Positions 42,800-52,791 of a DNA stretch of 64,000 nt are shown one piece after another. The notes beneath the pieces are model-generated. The model did not search any database and was not told the origin of the DNA. It saw only the letters and a list, made by a program, of their open reading frames with translations. This DNA comes from Hymenobacter terricola (lineage in GTDB: Bacteria; Bacteroidota; Bacteroidia; Cytophagales; Hymenobacteraceae). The stretch spans positions 1-64,000 of the forward strand of contig NZ_JAGEMO020000003.1 in the NCBI RefSeq assembly GCF_017921975.2, given 5' to 3'. A program made the position numbers and the translations under genes. Each line of letters opens with the position of its first letter. The stretch's first letter is position 1.

Positions 42800-45754
42800 G
42801 TGGCTACTCTCGATACTCCCAACTCCGACGCACCCGACCAATTTTTTTTGCAGCCCGGTGATTCGGTGGATTTTGATTTGTCCGCATTTTCCCCGGCTGC
42901 GGCAGCTGATGCTGAAGAGCCCGCCGGATTTAGCGACCAGGTCACGGCTGAGGCCGACAGCTTGCCTCCGGTGGGCACGGACCTGTTTGGTATGCCACCG
43001 GCGGACCAGCCGGCCATTGAGCTGACTCCGGCCATCGAAACCGAAGAAGAGCCCAAATTTGCCCCCGGCGAAACCATTCACGACGTGGCCACCGTGAAAG
43101 GCATGTACCAGAACTGGTTTCTGGATTACGCATCTTACGTGATTCTGGAGCGGGCCGTGCCAGCTATTGAAGATGGCCTGAAGCCCGTGCAGCGGCGCAT
43201 TCTGCACGCCATGAAGGAGATGGACGACGGCCGCTTCAACAAGGTGGCTAACGTCATTGGCCAAACCATGCAGTACCACCCGCACGGCGATGCCAGCATC
43301 GGCGATGCCATGGTGAACCTGGGCCAGAAAGACCTGCTCATCGAAACCCAGGGCAACTGGGGCGATATCCGTACCGGCGATGGCGCCGCCGCCCCCCGCT
43401 ACATCGAAGCCCGGCTGAGCAAGTTTGCCCTCGACGTGGTGTTCAACCCCGATACCACCGAATGGCAGCTGAGCTACGACGGCCGCAAGCGCGAGCCCAC
43501 CACGCTGCCCGTGAAGTTCCCGCTGCTGCTTGCGCAGGGCGTGGAAGGCATTGCCGTGGGCCTGAGCACCAAGATTATGCCCCACAACTTCCGCGAGCTG
43601 TGCCGGGCCAGCATCGACGTGCTGCGGGGCCGCGAGGTGCAGCTGTTTCCGGATTTTTCGACCGGCGGCCTCTGCGATGTGAGCAACTACAACTCGGGCA
43701 TGCGCGGGGCCCGAATCCGGCTGCGCGCCACCATCGAGAAGGTCGACAAAACGCTGCTCATTATCCGCGACATTCCGTACGGCTCCACCACCACGGCGCT
43801 GATGGAAAGCATTGTGAAGGCCTCGGAAGCCAATAAAATCAAGATTAAGAAGGTGGTCGACAACACGGCCGCCGACGTGGAAATCCAGGTGCAGCTGCCC
43901 GCCGGCGTTTCGCCCGACCTGACCATGGACGCGCTGTATGCCTTCACCGACTGCGAAATCAGCATCTCGCCCAACACCTGCGTCATCATCGACGACAAGC
44001 CCCGGTTTGTGGGCGTGGAGGACGTGCTGCGCCAGAGCACCCAGGCCACGGTGCGGCTGCTGGAACGCGAGCTGGAAATTCGTCAGGATGAGCTGTGGGA
44101 GAAGTGGCACAACGCTTCGCTGGAAAAAATCTTCATCGAAAACCGCATCTACCGCAAGATTGAGGAGTGTGAAACCTGGCCCGAAATCCTGGAAACGATT
44201 GATAAGGGCCTGAAGAAATTTGTGCGCATCGAGGGCGATAAGGCGCGGGCCGATGACCAGCGCATCGTGCTGCGCCGCCCCATTGAAGAAGATGACTTGA
44301 CGCGTCTGACTGAAATTCGCATCAAGCGCATCTCGAAATTCGACGGGTTCAAGGCTGACGAATACATTCAACGGCTGGAAGCGGAGTTGGCCGAAGTGGC
44401 CGACCATCTCGCCAACCTCACGCGCTACGCCATCAACTACTTCGAGGGCCTGCTGAAAAAGTACGGCGCGGGCCGCGAGCGCAAAACCCAGCTCCGCACC
44501 TTCGACGTGGTGACGGCCCAGAAAGTGGCCATCGCCAACCAGAAGCTTTATGTGAACCGCGTGGATGGTTTCGTGGGCTACGGCCTCAAAAAGGACGAAT
44601 TTGTGTGCGACTGCTCCGATTTGGACGACATCATCGCCATCAAGCGCGACGGCACGTTTACGGTGACTAAAATCGCGGAGAAAACCTTTGTCGGCCGTGA
44701 CATTCTACACGTTGGTGTGTACAACAAGAACGACGACCGGCTGGTGTACAACATGGTGTACCTGGACGGCGCCTCGGGCATTTCGTTCGCCAAGCGCTTC
44801 CTGGTGTCGGGCATCACCCGCGACAAAACCTACGACCTGACCAAGGGCACTAAAGGCACTAAGACGCTGTATCTGACGGCAAATCCCAACTCCGAGTCGG
44901 AAATTGTGAACATTCAGCTGAGCGATAAAGCACCGGCGCGGGTGAAGCAGTTCGACTTCGATTTTGCCGAGCTAGGCATCAAGGGCAAGGGCTCGATGGG
45001 CAACATCGTGACCAAACAGCTCATCAAAAAAATTACGCAGAAAACCCTGGGCGACTCCACGCTGGGTGGCCGCGAAATGTTTTTCGACAGCGTGGTGGGC
45101 CGCCTCAACACCTCGGCCCATGGCCGCTATCTCGGCACCTTCGACACCGACGACCATGTACTGGTGGTGTTTAAGGACGGCAGCTACGAATTGAAAACCG
45201 CCGACCCCGCCAATCATTACGACGTGCCCAACATTGTGCTGCTGCGCAAGCACGAGCCCGAAGTAGCGCTCAGCGCGGTGTATGTGGAGGGCGAAACCAA
45301 AATCCACTACGTCAAGCGGTTCAAGATTGAAACCAGCACCATCGACAAGCGCTTTACCTTCATTTCCGAAACCAAAGGCTCGAAGCTGCTGGCCGTGACG
45401 GCCAACCCCGAGCCGTTGGTGGAGGTGAAAATCCAGAAGGACAAGAAGGCCGACAAGGAAGCTGAGAAAATCGCCCTCCACGAATTCATCGACGTGAAAG
45501 GCTGGAAGGCCATGGGCAACAAGCTCAACTACTTCAAAGTCCACGCCCTGGCCTTGCTCACCGACGAAGGCCCCGAGCCCCAGCGCCGCGAAGTGGCCAA
45601 GCGGCGCGTGGTGCCGGCGGCACCCAAACCCGGCGAAAATGGGGGAGAGGCTCCGGCCGCCGAGCCCACCGGCCCCGTTGATGTGACGGCGGAAGAGGTA
45701 GCCCAGGCCCGGGAGCTGCTGAAGCGCCCCAAGGCCCAGCTAGGCTTGTTTTAA
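42800..45754 (+). CDS. parC: DNA topoisomerase IV subunit A
   Basis: Breakage-reunion subunit. Conserved motifs: DGLKPVQRRILHAM, QYHPHGDASIGDAMVNLGQ, and AAPRYIEARLSK with catalytic Tyr201. The C-terminal half forms the beta-pinwheel (GYGLKKDEFVCDC, VVGRLNTSAHGRYLG). It is 984 residues long, enlarged by an N-terminal acidic, Pro-rich tail of about 95 residues absent from the conserved core, and by a Pro/Ala-rich C-terminus. The GTG start at 42800 sets that tail; a shorter start cannot be excluded. A promoter lies immediately upstream. Confidence 0.92.
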   Translation: MATLDTPNSDAPDQFFLQPGDSVDFDLSAFSPAAAADAEEPAGFSDQVTAEADSLPPVGTDLFGMPPADQPAIELTPAIETEEEPKFAPGETIHDVATVKGMYQNWFLDYASYVILERAVPAIEDGLKPVQRRILHAMKEMDDGRFNKVANVIGQTMQYHPHGDASIGDAMVNLGQKDLLIETQGNWGDIRTGDGAAAPRYIEARLSKFALDVVFNPDTTEWQLSYDGRKREPTTLPVKFPLLLAQGVEGIAVGLSTKIMPHNFRELCRASIDVLRGREVQLFPDFSTGGLCDVSNYNSGMRGARIRLRATIEKVDKTLLIIRDIPYGSTTTALMESIVKASEANKIKIKKVVDNTAADVEIQVQLPAGVSPDLTMDALYAFTDCEISISPNTCVIIDDKPRFVGVEDVLRQSTQATVRLLERELEIRQDELWEKWHNASLEKIFIENRIYRKIEECETWPEILETIDKGLKKFVRIEGDKARADDQRIVLRRPIEEDDLTRLTEIRIKRISKFDGFKADEYIQRLEAELAEVADHLANLTRYAINYFEGLLKKYGAGRERKTQLRTFDVVTAQKVAIANQKLYVNRVDGFVGYGLKKDEFVCDCSDLDDIIAIKRDGTFTVTKIAEKTFVGRDILHVGVYNKNDDRLVYNMVYLDGASGISFAKRFLVSGITRDKTYDLTKGTKGTKTLYLTANPNSESEIVNIQLSDKAPARVKQFDFDFAELGIKGKGSMGNIVTKQLIKKITQKTLGDSTLGGREMFFDSVVGRLNTSAHGRYLGTFDTDDHVLVVFKDGSYELKTADPANHYDVPNIVLLRKHEPEVALSAVYVEGETKIHYVKRFKIETSTIDKRFTFISETKGSKLLAVTANPEPLVEVKIQKDKKADKEAEKIALHEFIDVKGWKAMGNKLNYFKVHALALLTDEGPEPQRREVAKRRVVPAAPKPGENGGEAPAAEPTGPVDVTAEEVAQARELLKRPKAQLGLF

Positions 45755-45876
45755 CCGCGTTGCCTGGGTAATATTCGGAATGAAGTGAGCGGAATAATTG
45801 TCTTAGGAGTCAATTCCACTTGCCTCTTTCTGTGCTCCTCGTTGAGCGAAGCGTTGTGCGCCGTTTCTTTGCCTTT

Positions 45877-46875
45877 ATGCTTGCTTCATCCCGGTTGCGG
45901 TCGTGCCCTGCTGCTCTGCCATCCAAGCCGTGGCGGAGCTGGTTGTGCGGAACGTTGCTGCTTTACCTGATAATCGGGCTGCCTGTTGCCGGGCAGTTTC
46001 GGCCGCGGCCGCGCAAGCCCACGGTTTCCGTAGCCAGCATTCCCGCTACCGTGCCAGCATCCGACCCGCCAGCGGTGCGTACCAAGCTGTTTCAGGCTGC
46101 CAGCCTGGTCAATAGCTTTAAGGATTCCGAGGCGCTGGCCATGTACCAGGACATTCTCAAGCAGGCGCCCGCGCACTACCTGGCCCTGTGGCAGGCTTCG
46201 GTGCTGAGCGTAAAAATTGGCAGCCGCTATTCCGACGAAACCCGAAAGGCCGCCTATTTTGAGGCTGCCCGCCAGTACGCCGACCGCGCCCTGCTGCTCC
46301 GGCCCGAAGGCGGCGAAAGCAACTACGCCGTGGCCCTCGCGCTCTTCAACCAAGCCACGCTCTACCGCTCCGGGGCGCGCCTGCTGGCCTTTCGCGACCT
46401 GCGCTCGCACGTCTACCTCGCCACCGAGCACCGGCCCGACTTGCCCGAAACCTGGCAGCTGCTGGGCCGCTGGCAGTACCGCGTGGCGCACTACAACCTG
46501 CTTGAACGGGTGTATAGCAAGCTGTTGCTCGGCGATGTGCCCGATGGCGGCGACAGCCGCGAGGCCATGGACGATTTGGAAAAAGCGCGTAAGCTGGCCC
46601 CACAAAACCTGCAATTCTGCTACGACCTGGCCCGTATGTGCCGCTACCAGGGCCGCCGGCGCCGGGCCATCGAAGTGCTGCACGATGCCGAAAAAATACC
46701 TCCCATAACCAGTGAAGATTTGGTGGTAAGCCGCCTGTGTCGCAACATGCTGCCGCCCTTGTTGCGCGCCGACGCCCGCCGCCAAAAGCGCCTGACCCGC
46801 GACTTGCCGCCGTCGCTAAGTCCTGGCCCTGATTCAGTAAAGCCACCGGTCGAAACCGTCAGCAAAAAGGAATAG
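45877..46875 (+). CDS. TPR-like exported protein, 332 aa
   Basis: An N-terminal hydrophobic segment (WLCGTLLLYLIIGLPVAGQF) looks like a signal peptide. The rest is helical repeats of tetratricopeptide/RMD type: SLVNSFKDSEALAMYQDIL, YADRALLLRPEGGESNYAVALALFNQA, DDLEKARKLAPQNLQFCYDLARMCRY. The C-terminus is Pro-rich and basic. TPR proteins scaffold complexes; partners are unknown. Start ATG 45877 (MLASSRLRS) precedes the signal segment. A second TPR protein follows within 110 bp, suggesting a pair. Confidence 0.78.
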   Translation: MLASSRLRSCPAALPSKPWRSWLCGTLLLYLIIGLPVAGQFRPRPRKPTVSVASIPATVPASDPPAVRTKLFQAASLVNSFKDSEALAMYQDILKQAPAHYLALWQASVLSVKIGSRYSDETRKAAYFEAARQYADRALLLRPEGGESNYAVALALFNQATLYRSGARLLAFRDLRSHVYLATEHRPDLPETWQLLGRWQYRVAHYNLLERVYSKLLLGDVPDGGDSREAMDDLEKARKLAPQNLQFCYDLARMCRYQGRRRRAIEVLHDAEKIPPITSEDLVVSRLCRNMLPPLLRADARRQKRLTRDLPPSLSPGPDSVKPPVETVSKKE

Positions 46876-46984
46876 CTGCCTGCGCGGCGTTGGTCAAACA
46901 TTCCCAATGACCCGTCGCAGAGGCCGGTTGACTGGTTGGCTAGCTGGAGATATTCGTTCTTTGCGGCAATTACCCACTTTCTCA

Positions 46985-48145
46985 ATGTATTCCCCTCGGT
47001 TGTTCAGGCTTGTTGCGGTGCCCCTGCTTTTGCTGGTGGTAGCTGCCTGCCATACGGCGCCCGCCGAGCGCCCCGATACCCTTGTGAACCTGGCCACGGT
47101 GCAAAGTGGCCCCCGGGTGCAAGCCGATGAGCTGAACGGCGCCATTGCCCGCGAGCCCCGCAATACGGCGCTGCTGGCCCGCCGTGCCACTCTGCGCCTC
47201 GCGGCCGGCCAGCCCCACGCCGCCCTGGCTGACGTCACGGCCGCCTTGGATATCAACGATGCCGACGGCAGTCTGTACTTTCTGCAGGCGCGGGTATTTC
47301 GCACGTTAGGTCAATTGCCCGATGCCTTGGCCGCTGCCCGTCAGGCGGCAGACCACGGATTTTCGGGCCCCGAACTGCCGCTGCTGGTGGGCGAAACCCA
47401 CCTCGCCGCCCGTAATTACCCCGCCGCTCTCGACAACCTCGACCGGACCCTGCGCCTCGACCCCGACCAGCCGGCCGCGCTCTTCTACAAAGGCTTGGCC
47501 TACGCCGCTACCGCCGATACCTCCACCGCCGTGCAGTATTTGCAGGACGCGCTGGCCCGCGACCCCCGCGAACCCGAAATCCTGCACCAGCTGGCCTTTC
47601 TGCTGAATGCCTGGCGAATCCCCGTCGAAGCCGCCCGCTACGCCGCGCAGGGCATGCGCCTCGACAGCGCCTCCGGCCTGCTGCACTACGATTACGGCCG
47701 CCAGCTGGAGCTGCAAGGCCGCCCCGACAGCGCCCTCTGGTACTACCGCCGCGCTATCGCCCTCGATTCTTCGGTGTACCGGGCCGATTATCGCCTGGGG
47801 CTCGCCGCGGCCAAGCTCCGCCAGCCGGCCGCCGTTATTCAGCACCTTGCCCGCGCCCTGCGCCGCAACCCGCGCCTTCCCGAAGCCCGGGGCTTACTGG
47901 CCGAAGCCCTCGAAACCCAAAACCGACTGCCCGAAGCATTGGCGCAATACCGCTTGCTCGTGGCCGATAACCCCGGCAACCCGCACTGGACCTTTAAAGC
48001 CTGGAAGACCAATGAGCGGGTGCAAGCCTCGCTGCCCGATAGCCTCCGAACCGGGCCTCGCTATTATTACCGCCGCCCTTCGGCACCAGTGCGGCCGCTG
48101 CCCATCAGCCCGTTGCTTTCCCTAAAGCCCACTGCCCGGCAATAG
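46985..48145 (+). CDS. TPR-repeat lipoprotein, 386 aa
   Basis: A lipoprotein signal with lipobox LLVVAACHT (modified Cys near residue 17) places it in the outer or inner membrane facing the periplasm. At least six tetratricopeptide repeats follow (ALLARRATLRLAAGQPHAALADVTAALDI, DNLDRTLRLDPDQPAALFYKGLAYA, RALRRNPRLPEARGLLAEAL). No catalytic domain. Start ATG 46985 (MYSPRLFRL) is the one giving the signal. Confidence 0.85.
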   Translation: MYSPRLFRLVAVPLLLLVVAACHTAPAERPDTLVNLATVQSGPRVQADELNGAIAREPRNTALLARRATLRLAAGQPHAALADVTAALDINDADGSLYFLQARVFRTLGQLPDALAAARQAADHGFSGPELPLLVGETHLAARNYPAALDNLDRTLRLDPDQPAALFYKGLAYAATADTSTAVQYLQDALARDPREPEILHQLAFLLNAWRIPVEAARYAAQGMRLDSASGLLHYDYGRQLELQGRPDSALWYYRRAIALDSSVYRADYRLGLAAAKLRQPAAVIQHLARALRRNPRLPEARGLLAEALETQNRLPEALAQYRLLVADNPGNPHWTFKAWKTNERVQASLPDSLRTGPRYYYRRPSAPVRPLPISPLLSLKPTARQ

Positions 48146-48189
48146 CGCCTGACTAAAATGTGGCGCGAAAGAAGCGGGAATAACCAACA

Positions 48190-48230
48190 ATTCTCCATTC
48201 CGCATTCTTTATTCCTGATTCAGCGAAGCG
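48190..48230. repeat. half copy of palindromic family B
   Basis: ATTCTCCATTCCGCATTC and TTTATTCCTGATTC motifs resemble one arm of family B, without a clear partner arm. It lies before thrS. Confidence 0.4.
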
Positions 48231-48278
48231 TAACTTGCGCCCCGCTTGGCCCCTTGGGCCCTTTTTCACTTCATTCTC

Positions 48279-50213
48279 ATGCTTAATATCACCCTCCCCG
48301 ACGGCTCGGTTCGCCAGGTCGAGTCCGGCACTACCGGCTACGACCTGGCCTCCAGCATCAGCGAAGGCCTGGCCCGCAACGCCTTGGCCGTGCGCGTCAA
48401 CGGCGAAGTCCGCGACCTGCACCGTCCTTTTACTGAAGATGCCGCCGTTGAAATCCTCACCTGGAATGACGCCGCCGGCAAGGCCACGTATTGGCATTCC
48501 TCGGCTCACCTCATGGCCGAAGCGCTGGAGGCTCTGTACCCCGGCGTGAAGCTGGCCATCGGTCCCGCCATCGAAAATGGCTTCTATTATGATGTCGATT
48601 TGGGCGAAGGCCGGAGCATTTCCAGCGAAGATTTCCCCGAAATCGAGAAGAAAATGCTGGAGCTGGCCAAGCACAAAAGCCGCTACATCCGCCAGGATGT
48701 TTCGAAAGCCGATGCCATTGCGTACTTCACCGAAAAGCAGGACCCCTACAAGCTGGAGCTGATTGACGGCCTTCAGGACGGCCAAATCACCTTCTACACG
48801 CAGGGCGGCTTCACCGACCTCTGCCGCGGCCCGCACATCCCCGACACCAGCACCATCAAGGCGGCCAAGCTCATGAATGTGGCCGGTGCCTACTGGCGCG
48901 GCGACGAGAAAAACAAGCAGCTCACGCGCCTCTACGGCATCACTTTCCCCAAGGCCAAGGACCTCACCGAGTACCTCGAACGCCTCGAAGAAGCCAAGCG
49001 CCGCGACCACCGCAAGCTGGGCAAAGAGCTGAAGCTGTTTGCTTTCTCCGAGAAAGTAGGAGCGGGGCTGCCCCTGTGGCTGCCCAAAGGCACCGCTCTG
49101 CGCGAGCGCCTCGAGCAGTTCCTGCGCAAAGCCCAGGTGAAGGCCGGCTATCAGCCCGTCGTCACGCCCCACATCGGTGCCAAAGAGCTGTACGTGACCA
49201 GCGGCCACTACGAGAAATACGGCGCCGACTCCTTCCAGCCCATCAAAACGCCCAACCCCGGCGAGGAATTCTTCCTCAAGCCGATGAATTGCCCGCACCA
49301 CTGCGAAATTTACAAAACCGAGCCCCGCAGCTACCGCGACCTGCCCGTGCGCTACGCCGAATTCGGCACCGTGTACCGTTACGAGCAGTCGGGCGAGCTG
49401 CACGGCCTCACGCGGGTGCGTGGCTTCACACAGGACGATGCCCACATCTTCTGCCGCCCCGACCAGGTGAAAGACGAGTTCAAAAAGGTAATCGACCTGG
49501 TGCTTTACGTTTTCAAAAACCTCGGTTTTGACGACTATACGGCCCAAATCAGCCTGCGCGACCCTGAGAACAAAACCAAGTACATCGGCTCCGACGAAAA
49601 CTGGGCCCTGGCCGAAAGTGCCATCCAGGAAGCCGCCGCCGAAAAAGGCCTGCCCACGGTAACCGAACTCGGCGAAGCCGCCTTCTACGGCCCCAAACTT
49701 GACTTCATGGTGCGCGATGCCCTCGGCCGCCGCTGGCAGCTCGGCACCATTCAGGTCGACTACAACCTGCCCGAGCGGTTCGACCTCGAATACGTAGCCC
49801 CCGACAACACCAAGCAGCGGCCCGTGATGCTGCATCGCGCGCCCTTCGGCTCGCTGGAGCGCTTTGTGGCCGTGCTCATCGAGCACTGCGCCGGCAACTT
49901 CCCGCTCTGGCTCACCCCTGAGCAGTTCATCGTCCTGCCCATCTCGGACAAGTACCTCGACTACGCCAACGAAGTGAAAGCCCAACTGGAGCAGCGCGAA
50001 CTCCGCGGCACCGTCGATTCCCGCGACGAGCGAATCGGCCGCAAAATCCGCGATGCCGAAATGGGCAAAATCCCTTATTTGCTGGTAGTTGGGGAAAAAG
50101 AAGCGCAGGACAACATCATTTCCGTGCGCAAGCACGGCGAAGGCGACCTGGGCTCAATGCCTTTGGACGCCTTCGTGAAAAGCGTGCAAAGCCAGATTGT
50201 TGCGGCTTATTAG
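48279..50213 (+). CDS. thrS: threonyl-tRNA synthetase
   Basis: Class II aminoacyl-tRNA synthetase, 644 residues. TGS domain at the N-terminus ([16 protein letters not shown]), editing domain with [25 protein letters not shown], catalytic core with motif 2 ([24 protein letters not shown]), [11 protein letters not shown] and motif 3 ([18 protein letters not shown]), then the anticodon-binding domain. Start ATG 48279 fits the family. It heads the classic thrS-infC-rpmI-rplT order. Confidence 0.97.
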   Translation: MLNITLPDGSVRQVESGTTGYDLASSISEGLARNALAVRVNGEVRDLHRPFTEDAAVEILTWNDAAGKATYWHSSAHLMAEALEALYPGVKLAIGPAIENGFYYDVDLGEGRSISSEDFPEIEKKMLELAKHKSRYIRQDVSKADAIAYFTEKQDPYKLELIDGLQDGQITFYTQGGFTDLCRGPHIPDTSTIKAAKLMNVAGAYWRGDEKNKQLTRLYGITFPKAKDLTEYLERLEEAKRRDHRKLGKELKLFAFSEKVGAGLPLWLPKGTALRERLEQFLRKAQVKAGYQPVVTPHIGAKELYVTSGHYEKYGADSFQPIKTPNPGEEFFLKPMNCPHHCEIYKTEPRSYRDLPVRYAEFGTVYRYEQSGELHGLTRVRGFTQDDAHIFCRPDQVKDEFKKVIDLVLYVFKNLGFDDYTAQISLRDPENKTKYIGSDENWALAESAIQEAAAEKGLPTVTELGEAAFYGPKLDFMVRDALGRRWQLGTIQVDYNLPERFDLEYVAPDNTKQRPVMLHRAPFGSLERFVAVLIEHCAGNFPLWLTPEQFIVLPISDKYLDYANEVKAQLEQRELRGTVDSRDERIGRKIRDAEMGKIPYLLVVGEKEAQDNIISVRKHGEGDLGSMPLDAFVKSVQSQIVAAY

Positions 50214-50234
50214 CCCGAAACAAGAAGAAGATTG

Positions 50235-50284
50235 AAAAAGGGATGTCCTGCTGAGCTTTTCGCAGCAGGATATCCCTTTTTTTC
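50235..50284 (+). terminator. terminator or attenuator between thrS and infC
   Basis: Stem AAAAAGGGAT..TCCTGCTG with CAGCAGGA..ATCCCTTTTT, T-rich tail. It separates thrS from the infC operon promoter region, which holds a possible box GATATTTG at 50337. Confidence 0.85.
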
Positions 50285-50411
50285 GGCCCTCACAAATTGA
50301 ATGGGCAATCCACTTGTCTTTCCAATTAAAAATGCCGATATTTGCCCCCTGATTGCCAGGCCTTACCCGGCCTAAACCGCCAAGAATCTCATTCCCCGCC
50401 ACTTTTTTAGC

Positions 50412-50428
50412 AGGAGGACCAAACCATA
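50412..50428 (+). promoter_or_regulatory. Shine-Dalgarno and AUA start codon of infC
   Basis: AGGAGG at 50412-50417, 8-nt spacer, ATA at 50426-50428, in frame with infC. Strong Shine-Dalgarno sequences are rare in Bacteroidota. The next in-frame start, GTG 50450, would be 32 nt away and has no such sequence. A non-canonical start fits IF3, which discriminates against non-AUG initiation. Confidence 0.8.
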
Positions 50429-51100
50429 GCAGCTCCGAATCGTCGGTACGTGCCCCGCCAGCAGGTGGAAGAGCCGTTCAAAATCAACCAAAAAATCCTG
50501 GCTCGCGAAGTGCGCCTCGTCGGCGACAATGTCGAGCAAGGTATCTATCCGACCGACCAGGCCCGGAAAATGGCACAGGACCAAAATCTCGACCTCGTCG
50601 AGATTTCGCCTACTGCCACCCCGCCCGTCTGTCGCGTCATCGACTACTCGAAATTTAAGTACGAGCAGAAGAAGAAAACCCGCGAGCTGAAAGCCAAGCA
50701 GACCAAGGTGGTCCTCAAGGAAATTCGCTTCGGTCCTAACACCGACGAGCACGACTTTGCCTTCAAGGTGAAGCACGCCCAGGAATTTTTGCGTGAAGGC
50801 GCGAAAATCAAGAGCTACGTGCACTTCGTCGGTCGCAGCATCGTGTTTAAAGAGCGGGGCGAAATCCTGTTGCTCAAGTTTGCCCAGGCCCTTGAGGACC
50901 TTGCCAAAGTTGAGCAGCTGCCCAAGCTCGAGGGCAAGCGCATGTTCCTCTACCTGGCTCCTAAAGCGGCTGCCGTAGTGAAACCTGCCGCCAAACCCGT
51001 CGCTCCGGATGCTAAAGCCGAAAAGAAGGCTCCCAAGCCGGCCGAAGACAAAGACAAGACCTCCGAAACGGCGCCGGCTACTACCGACGCCGCCGAATAG
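50426..51100 (+). CDS. infC: translation initiation factor IF-3
   Basis: IF3 keeps 30S subunits free and proofreads the start codon. The N-terminal domain ([65 protein letters not shown]) and C-terminal domain ([40 protein letters not shown]) are intact. An Ala/Lys-rich tail of about 35 residues follows. Starting at ATA 50426 gives 224 residues and restores the N-terminal [13 protein letters not shown], similar to relatives. rpmI and rplT follow. Confidence 0.95.
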   Translation: MAAPNRRYVPRQQVEEPFKINQKILAREVRLVGDNVEQGIYPTDQARKMAQDQNLDLVEISPTATPPVCRVIDYSKFKYEQKKKTRELKAKQTKVVLKEIRFGPNTDEHDFAFKVKHAQEFLREGAKIKSYVHFVGRSIVFKERGEILLLKFAQALEDLAKVEQLPKLEGKRMFLYLAPKAAAVVKPAAKPVAPDAKAEKKAPKPAEDKDKTSETAPATTDAAE

Positions 51101-51184
51101 ACTTTACCCGGTTGAAGATGGCTTCCCGACCACTGGTCAGTCAGCAATCAACAATCAACAACCAACCCTCCAACACTTACTACA

Positions 51185-51379
51185 ATGCCGAAAGTAAAGA
51201 CGAAATCCGGTGCTAAGAAGCGCTTTGCGCTCACCGGAACGGGCAAGGTGAAGCGGAAGCACGCCTTCAAATCGCACATCCTCACGAAGAAGACGACCAA
51301 GCAGAAGCGCGGCCTGACCCACACCGGCCTCGTGAGTAGCGCCGACATGAACCGCGTGCGCCAGATGCTAAACATCTGA
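51185..51379 (+). CDS. rpmI: 50S ribosomal protein L35
   Basis: 64 residues, typical L35: [20 protein letters not shown], then [14 protein letters not shown] and a basic tail. It lies 84 bp after infC and before rplT. A palindromic family A repeat begins two bases after its stop. Confidence 0.97.
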   Translation: MPKVKTKSGAKKRFALTGTGKVKRKHAFKSHILTKKTTKQKRGLTHTGLVSSADMNRVRQMLNI

Positions 51380-51380
51380 T

Positions 51381-51467
51381 TAGTTGTCGGTTGCTCATTG
51401 TCAGTGGTTAGTCACTTCTAACATTGCCATTTGAGACAAGCAACTGACAACGAGCAACAAACAACTA
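51381..51467. repeat. palindromic repeat family A, copy 4, inside rpmI-rplT
   Basis: TAGTTGTCGGTTGCTCATTG is mirrored by CAACTGACAACGAGCAAC. It occupies most of the 155-bp rpmI-rplT spacer. Confidence 0.85.
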
Positions 51468-51534
51468 AAATATTCACCAGGCTTCCGGCCTTAAGACCTT
51501 CACCCGTCGCCGGCTGCCAAAAACTCTCAAGGTT

Positions 51535-51879
51535 ATGCCAAGAAGTGTCAACCACGTGGCCTCGCGCCACCGCCGTAAGAAAATTATGCGTTTGGCGAAA
51601 GGCTATTATGGCCGTCGCAAAAACGTGTGGACCGTAGCCAAAAACGCCGTTGAAAAAGGCCTGCTCTACGCTTACCGCGACCGTAAAGTAAAGAAGCGCG
51701 AATTCCGTGCCCTTTGGATTCAGCGTATCAACGCCGGCGCTCGTGAGCACGGCCTGTCGTACTCGCAACTGATGGGCGGCCTGAAAAAGGCTGGCATTGA
51801 ACTCAACCGCAAAGTGCTGGCTGATTTGGCGCTGAACCACCCTGCCGCATTTAAAGGCATCGTGGAAAAGGCAAAATAA
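51535..51879 (+). CDS. rplT: 50S ribosomal protein L20
   Basis: 114 residues with the L20 signature [18 protein letters not shown] and [29 protein letters not shown]. An early assembly protein binding 23S rRNA. In other bacteria L20 represses its own operon; no such leader structure could be identified here. A terminator follows. Confidence 0.97.
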   Translation: MPRSVNHVASRHRRKKIMRLAKGYYGRRKNVWTVAKNAVEKGLLYAYRDRKVKKREFRALWIQRINAGAREHGLSYSQLMGGLKKAGIELNRKVLADLALNHPAAFKGIVEKAK

Positions 51880-51902
51880 CTGCCCCGGCACGCTATCCTC
51901 CA

Positions 51903-51940
51903 AGAAAACGCTGGCCCTTGGGTTCAGCGTTTTCTTGTTT
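51903..51940 (+). terminator. terminator after rplT
   Basis: AGAAAACGCTG pairs with CAGCGTTTTCT, loop of 11 nt, T-rich end. Confidence 0.85.
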
Positions 51941-52033
51941 TGAGCCTATAATTCCGGCCTTGGCGGCCATTAATGCGGATGGAACAAGAAGGAGCGCCAG
52001 CGCTCTGCTTACTGCCAGAACCGCGCTAATGCA

Positions 52034-52068
52034 AAAAACCGCTTCAGCATATGGCTGAAACGGTTTTT
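52034..52068 (-). terminator. hairpin downstream of the tRNA gene
   Basis: AAACCGCTTCAGC pairs with GCTGAAACGGTTT with one mismatch; A/T-runs on both sides. It lies just past the tRNA 3' end on the minus strand. Confidence 0.7.
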
Positions 52069-52071
52069 ACG

Positions 52072-52145
52072 TAGCGGGAGGCGGGCTCGAACCGCCGACC
52101 TCAGGGTTATGAATCCTGTGCTCTAACCAGCTGAGCTACCCCGCC
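52072..52145 (-). tRNA. tRNA-Met (CAU)
   Basis: A cloverleaf of 74 nt without encoded CCA. Acceptor GGCGGGG pairs with TCCCGCT (G-U at both ends), D-arm GCTCAGCTGGTTAGAGC, anticodon loop TTCATAA with CAT, T-arm GGCGGTTCGAGCCCGCC, discriminator A. The anticodon stem lacks the three G-C pairs of initiator tRNA, so it is elongator Met, although a lysidine-type tRNA-Ile (CAU) is not excluded. Confidence 0.85.
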
Positions 52146-52276
52146 GGGTTTTTGTGGGTGCAAAGGTAACGCCATCGTCGGCCGCGAAGCAAGGCCCAGG
52201 GCCAAAAAACACGACATTTCTCCCATATAACGCCGGTGCTGTGCTGACTTCTGCGCTGGTCCCCTTGACTATTCCT

Positions 52277-52690
52277 ATGGCTTTGCCTGATACTCAAATC
52301 AAAACGCGCTTCGTGGTGGAATTCCCCATCAACGCATCGCCTAAAATTCTCTTCCCTTATCTGGCTACGGCCTCGGGACTGACCCAATGGTTTTGCGACG
52401 ATGTGCGCTATGTTGAGGGGCAGCGCCTCAATTTTATCTGGGACCATGAGAATCATTACGCCGAAATTTCGGGACAGCGCCTGAACCGTGCCGTGCGCTT
52501 CGTATTCCTCGATGACCATCGCCAGCCGGTGGTAGATGCAAATTTTCTGGAGTTCACCCTCGACTCCTCGCAGGTAACTGATGAAGTATACCTGCGCGTG
52601 GTCGATTATTCGGCGGGCCATGATGCTGCTGAGCAACACGAACTGTGGGAAGGCCTGGTGGCCAAGCTGCGGGAACAAGTAGGAGGGTAG
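52277..52690 (+). CDS. START-like/AHSA1-type ligand-binding domain protein
   Basis: 137 residues of the SRPBCC fold as found in Bacteroidota START-like proteins: FVVEFPINASPKILFPYLATASGLTQWFCDDV, then LNFIWDHENHYAEI and a C-terminal helix HELWEGLVAKLREQV. The ligand is unknown. Start ATG 52277 (MALPDTQIKTR). It lies 101 bp upstream of the LptF/G-type permease gene and on the same strand. Confidence 0.85.
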   Translation: MALPDTQIKTRFVVEFPINASPKILFPYLATASGLTQWFCDDVRYVEGQRLNFIWDHENHYAEISGQRLNRAVRFVFLDDHRQPVVDANFLEFTLDSSQVTDEVYLRVVDYSAGHDAAEQHELWEGLVAKLREQVGG

Positions 52691-52791
52691 CTGTCGGGAA
52701 ATAACGCCTTGGGGCGCGGTTTTTCAGGTACTTTTTCCAACTGGTTTTCGTTTTGGGGCTGGCGTAAAACAACAGCCCGGCGCCGCACACT

